Shown here piece by piece: positions 23,001-27,497 of a stretch of 27,497 bases of DNA (position 1 is the stretch's first letter; each line of letters opens with the position of its first letter). The position numbers and the translations under genes are program-made. This DNA comes from Amphimedon queenslandica (Eukaryota; Porifera; Demospongiae; Haplosclerida; Niphatidae): positions 102,518 through 130,014 of the forward strand of contig NW_003546280.1 in NCBI RefSeq assembly GCF_000090795.2. Reading direction: 5' to 3'. The notes beneath the pieces are model-generated. The model searched no databases, had not been told where the DNA came from, and worked only from the letters and a program-made list of their open reading frames with translations.

Positions 23001-25648
23001 TTTAGTAATAGATTAGTGGAATAGTATTGAATTGTAATATTGGTGATGTCCTTATGCTGTGTAGAAAGTTTGAACTGATTCCGACTTCAATTTTTCAAGT
23101 TACGGCCGTTTTAAGAAAACATTAAAATTCTTGAAAAGTACCCAAGGCTATAGCCCATGGTTTTTTCCGAAAAATGGCTCCGAAATCACCCCAAATTTTT
23201 ATTACATTTTCTGATACATATTGATGTCGTTATGCTGTGTAGAAAGTTTGAGCTGATTCCGACTTCAATTTTTCAAGTTACAGCCATTTTAAGAAAATGT
23301 CAAAATTCTGAAAAATACCCAAGGCTATAGCCCATGGTTTTTTTCCAAAAAATGGCTCCGAAATCACCCCAAATTTTTATTACATTTTCTGATACATATT
23401 GATGTCGTTATGCTGTGTAGAAAGTTTGAGCTGATTCCGACTTCAATTTTTCAAGTTACGGCCATTTTAAGAAAATGTCAAAATTCTGAAAAATACCCAA
23501 GGCTATAGCCCATGGTTTTTTCCAAAAAATGGCTCCGAAATCAACCCAAATTTTTATTACATTTTCTGACACACATTGATGGCCTTATGCTGTGTAACAA
23601 GTTTGATCGGATTCCAACTTCAATTTTTCAAGTTACGGCCATTTTAAGAAAACATTAAAATTCTGAAAAATACCCAAGGCTATAGCCCATGGTTTTTTCC
23701 GAAAAATGGCTCTGAAATCACCCCAAATTTTTATTATATTTTCTGATACATATTAATGCCCTTATGCTGTGTAGCAAGTTTGAGCTGATTCCGACTTCAA
23801 TTTTTCAAGTTACGGCCATTTTAAGAAAGTGTCAAAATTTTGAAAATTACCCATGCTTACAGTATGTTTGTATTCAGCTGATTCTGATCAAAATTTGGAT
23901 TTTAAAAATCAATTTTTTAACTTGATTCAAAATCTTTCCAATGACCCTGTACTACTAGTACAGTAATAACAGTAGTATAGAATTCTCCTCTTAATTTATT
24001 CTCTCTCTCTCTCTTCAGTTTTCTTTAGCTGAGGATGATTGCAGTAAAGCTTTAGCCCTAGACAACACTAATCCCAAAGCCTTGTATCGCCGGGCCCTAG
24101 CAAGAAAGGTAAATTAAAAATATCCTCCAGACCCCTTGTGAGTACTGCCCCTCTATTACAGGGCCTTGGTAAATTGAATGAGGCACTGAAGGACCTGAGA
24201 ACATTAATAGGACAGGAACCAGATAATGGGGCCGCTAAAAAGGAAGAGAAACTAGTATATGACCTGTACCTCCAAGTATGATTTGTACTATTGGAAATGC
24301 AGTATATTTTGCTTTATTTATTTTAATATACATGTACATGTGCATATTCTTCTTTTAGGAGCTGAGAAAGTTACAGGAAACCCCTTCCTCTTCTTCTGAT
24401 ACTGGTGGTCTATCCGGTCAATCCTCAAAAAAGTCGTCAGGTAAAAAATCCAAGCCAGCTGCCACGCCTTCTGCCACTCCCCCTGCTGCTAAGCAACCGA
24501 CGAGCAAGTCAAAAAGGAAGAAGGTTACGATTGATGAAGTGGTAGAGCCTGAAGTGACAGAGGACAAAGGAGATGAGAGGGAAGTGGGTGAAATTAAGGA
24601 GAAATTGTCAGACATAAAACAAGTCAAGGTATAGAGTTATTGGCAAAAACAAGACAGCCTTGATTAGAATTTTAAAGATTCTTGTTACTTAGACGTCTAC
24701 ATAAATGAATCACCTTAATCAAAGGAATGCCAAAAAGTTGTGTATAGAAGTGCATTGGGCATTGCAATAACTTCATTTGCATTGTAATTGGATCAATTAT
24801 TGTCTGTCTGTGTGAAGATTCATGGAATGACAGTGAAACCCTGCAATGTGAATTCCCTGAAATTAATGTACATGTACATGTACTGCATATTGTCACTAGT
24901 AATCCCTGACAAAAGCCATAAGAACAGTATGTTAACAGCCTAGCCTAATGCACCTTAGTTAAGAACACATGGCTGTGGCTTAGTGGCTTGATTTTAAGTA
25001 CAACATTTACTATACGTATAGCTTTAATTGTTTAAGCTTTTAATAGAGTTTTATAACAGTATGTTTTTCCTTTATAGCTAAGTTTAATGGAGTATAGGCA
25101 GCTATGGAACACCACTGCCACCTCCTCTGCTACTACTCCTCGTCAATATGCCGAATTACTTATTAGAATACCCTCAGATATTCTACCTCAAGGTAAGGGT
25201 CTGGTCAAACTGGTGTAGTTGATATGGCTTTGTTGTGTTAGTTATTGGCTCTAAGTTGGAGGGATTTAATTTGACTGGGATTGTATCTGCTGTCGAACAA
25301 TACATAATGAAAGAATGTGAGTATTGTTATTATTTTTTGTATTAGTATTATTATTATTATTATTATTGTACTTTTATATTTGATATTTCTTAAGGTTTGT
25401 ATAAAGTTGCATATGATGTATTGCTCTCACTGACTACTGTACCACGTTTCAAAATGATACTAATGTTTCTATCAGAGACTGACAAGCAATGTAAGGAAGA
25501 AACAGAGAGAGAAACAGTATAAACTATTGTTTTTTTGCTTTGTTTGTGTGGTTTAGGTTTAAGAAGAATATTCTCAAGTCTTGAAGGGACAGGAAGTTAC
25601 AATTATGAACAAATTAATAAATTGAGACATTCCTATTCTTTGCTCTGA
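19565..25648 (+). CDS. SPAG1: Sperm-associated antigen 1 (dynein axonemal assembly factor)
   Basis: Nineteen exons join in phase to 943 residues (human about 926): 19565-19677, 19809-19883, 19941-20025, 20100-20219, 20450-20621, 20799-20863, 20938-21115, 21252-21695, 21788-21962, 22065-22145, 22261-22624, 22860-22967, 24019-24108, 24162-24275, 24359-24628, 25078-25192, 25242-25316, 25395-25490, 25557-25648. The N-terminus has VPVDHLDYGHIGK, LEKILKVLR and EGYYPDL, as in SPAG1. Three TPR blocks follow: about 200-310 (EKGNEAFRAGDYKEALVYY), 385-505 (EEGNSFFKRGQYGDAVGCY) and 610-730 (KGNEFVKQTNYQAAVECY). The C-terminal 125 residues are RPAP3-like. In other animals SPAG1 works with R2TP-like co-chaperones to pre-assemble axonemal dynein arms in the cytoplasm, consistent with motile cilia or flagella. 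Introns 5 and 6 use GC donors. Intron 12 holds a satellite array. Confidence 0.95.
20060..20088 (+). repeat. (CT)n tract upstream of SPAG1 exon 4
   Basis: A CT microsatellite forms the polypyrimidine tract before the acceptor at 20098-20099. Confidence 0.8.
20220..20402 (+). repeat. Repeat A copy with an insert at the palindrome centre
   Basis: This copy fills most of SPAG1 intron 4. The left half-palindrome CCCTGTACTA is at 20235-20244 and a right half (TAGTACATGG) at 20318-20327. The 73 bp between them (20245-20317) begins with a perfect 10-bp inverted repeat, TTAGTAACGC and GCGTTACTAA, around a 4-nt loop. The right flank (GCCAAAATTGAACAGGAGAG, then GAATTCTGCATTT and TTTCTGATGCATG) is typical of the family. 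Confidence 0.82.
20622..20798 (+). other. SPAG1: GC-AG intron 5 of SPAG1
   Basis: The exon ends GCCAAAG and the intron starts GCAAGAAC. Only this GC donor keeps phase with the next exon (GAATTGTCATTG). The GT candidates at or before 20610 give a stop, and the unspliced frame reaches TGA at 20638-20640. Confidence 0.78.
20864..20937 (+). other. SPAG1: GC-AG intron 6 of SPAG1
   Basis: The donor reads AATGAG|GCAAGAAAC, and joining to GCATTCCGTGCTGG restores the TPR sequence GNEAFRAGDY. No GT donor nearby gives that result. The intron is 74 nt with a CT-rich 3' end. Confidence 0.82.
23035..23870 (+). repeat. Repeat B: five tandem units of 177-178 bp
   Basis: The landmark TTATGCTGTGTA recurs with spacings of 178, 178, 177 and 177 bp (starts near 23051, 23229, 23407, 23584, 23761). 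Each unit carries AGTTTGAGCTGATTCCGACT (or close), AAGTTACGGCC, and, in the first four, CCAAGGCTATAGCCCATGG with GGCTATAGCC as a perfect palindrome. It lies wholly in SPAG1 intron 12. Confidence 0.95.
23880..23990 (+). repeat. Partial repeat A copy at the end of the B array
   Basis: Sequence with CAGCTGATTCTGATCAAAAT, CCAATGACCCTGTACTACTAGTACAG-like sequence (near 23939-23964) and GAATTCTCCTC, so an A-type half-unit directly follows the B array. Confidence 0.65.
24629..25077 (+). other. SPAG1 intron 15 without recognised gene
   Basis: A 449-bp AT-rich intron with a TACATGTACATGTAC motif near 24868. No repeat A/B copy or RNA gene is visible. Confidence 0.75.
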
Positions 25649-25715
25649 TTGTATAAATAGCATGCCTTGTACACTTACTTGTCCATTAAAAGTTATTAAG
25701 TTATAGAGTGTAGCT
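25649..25715 (+). promoter_or_regulatory. 67-bp spacer between SPAG1 and the receptor gene
   Basis: ATTAAA at 25685-25690 is a candidate SPAG1 polyadenylation signal, and only 25 nt remain before the next ATG. Cleavage for SPAG1 would therefore fall at or beyond the next start codon, so the two units must overlap or be co-transcribed. Confidence 0.55.

Positions 25716-27497
<1,782 letters not shown>

Overview
The window looks like genomic DNA of an early-branching animal, most likely a demosponge; an Amphimedon-type genome would fit, but that is an inference and cannot be proved from the sequence alone. The signs are AT-rich, compact, intron-dense genes (many introns are 39-95 nt), (TAA)n microsatellites, animal-specific gene families, and an SRCR-rich receptor. 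There are no bacterial features. I find six genes, five complete and one cut off by the right edge, and I reconstructed splice sites by matching reading phase across exons.

Layout: 1-1234 is a gene-poor 3' flank with microsatellites. 1235-11915 (-) is a kinesin-3 of the KIF13/Khc-73 type: motor, FHA, KIF1B/DUF3694-type stalk and C-terminal CAP-Gly. A 253-bp divergent promoter with three CACGTG E-boxes separates it from 12169-12989 (+), a 207-aa protein with a CYTH-like pattern. Converging on that is 13242-17797 (-), a TTC39C orthologue. A second divergent promoter (17798-18193) leads to 18194-19435 (+), an MRNIP (MRN-complex interacting protein) orthologue. It is followed closely by 19565-25648 (+), SPAG1 (DNAAF13), with 19 exons and three TPR blocks plus an RPAP3-like C-terminus. 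After only 67 bp comes 25716 to the edge (+): signal peptide, EGF, SRCR, SRCR and a hormone-receptor-motif domain, probably the ectodomain of an adhesion GPCR.

KIF13 (microtubule cargo transport), TTC39C and SPAG1 (axonemal dynein assembly) have plausible links to cilia or microtubules, but the neighbours do not form an obvious pathway. Close spacing and shared promoters look like genome compaction.

The most unusual non-genic signal is an intronic repeat superfamily with units of 177-186 bp. Subfamily A is centred on the perfect palindrome CCCTGTACTATAGTACAGGG; subfamily B has a shorter CTATAG-centred palindrome. They share flanking sequence, occur in both orientations, are tandemly arrayed with regular period, and one copy is split at its palindrome centre by a 73-bp insert. 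Other notable items are two consecutive GC-AG introns in SPAG1, a G-rich GGGTGTGG element directly after several KIF13 splice donors, and a duplicated KIF13 donor whose copy has lost its GT.
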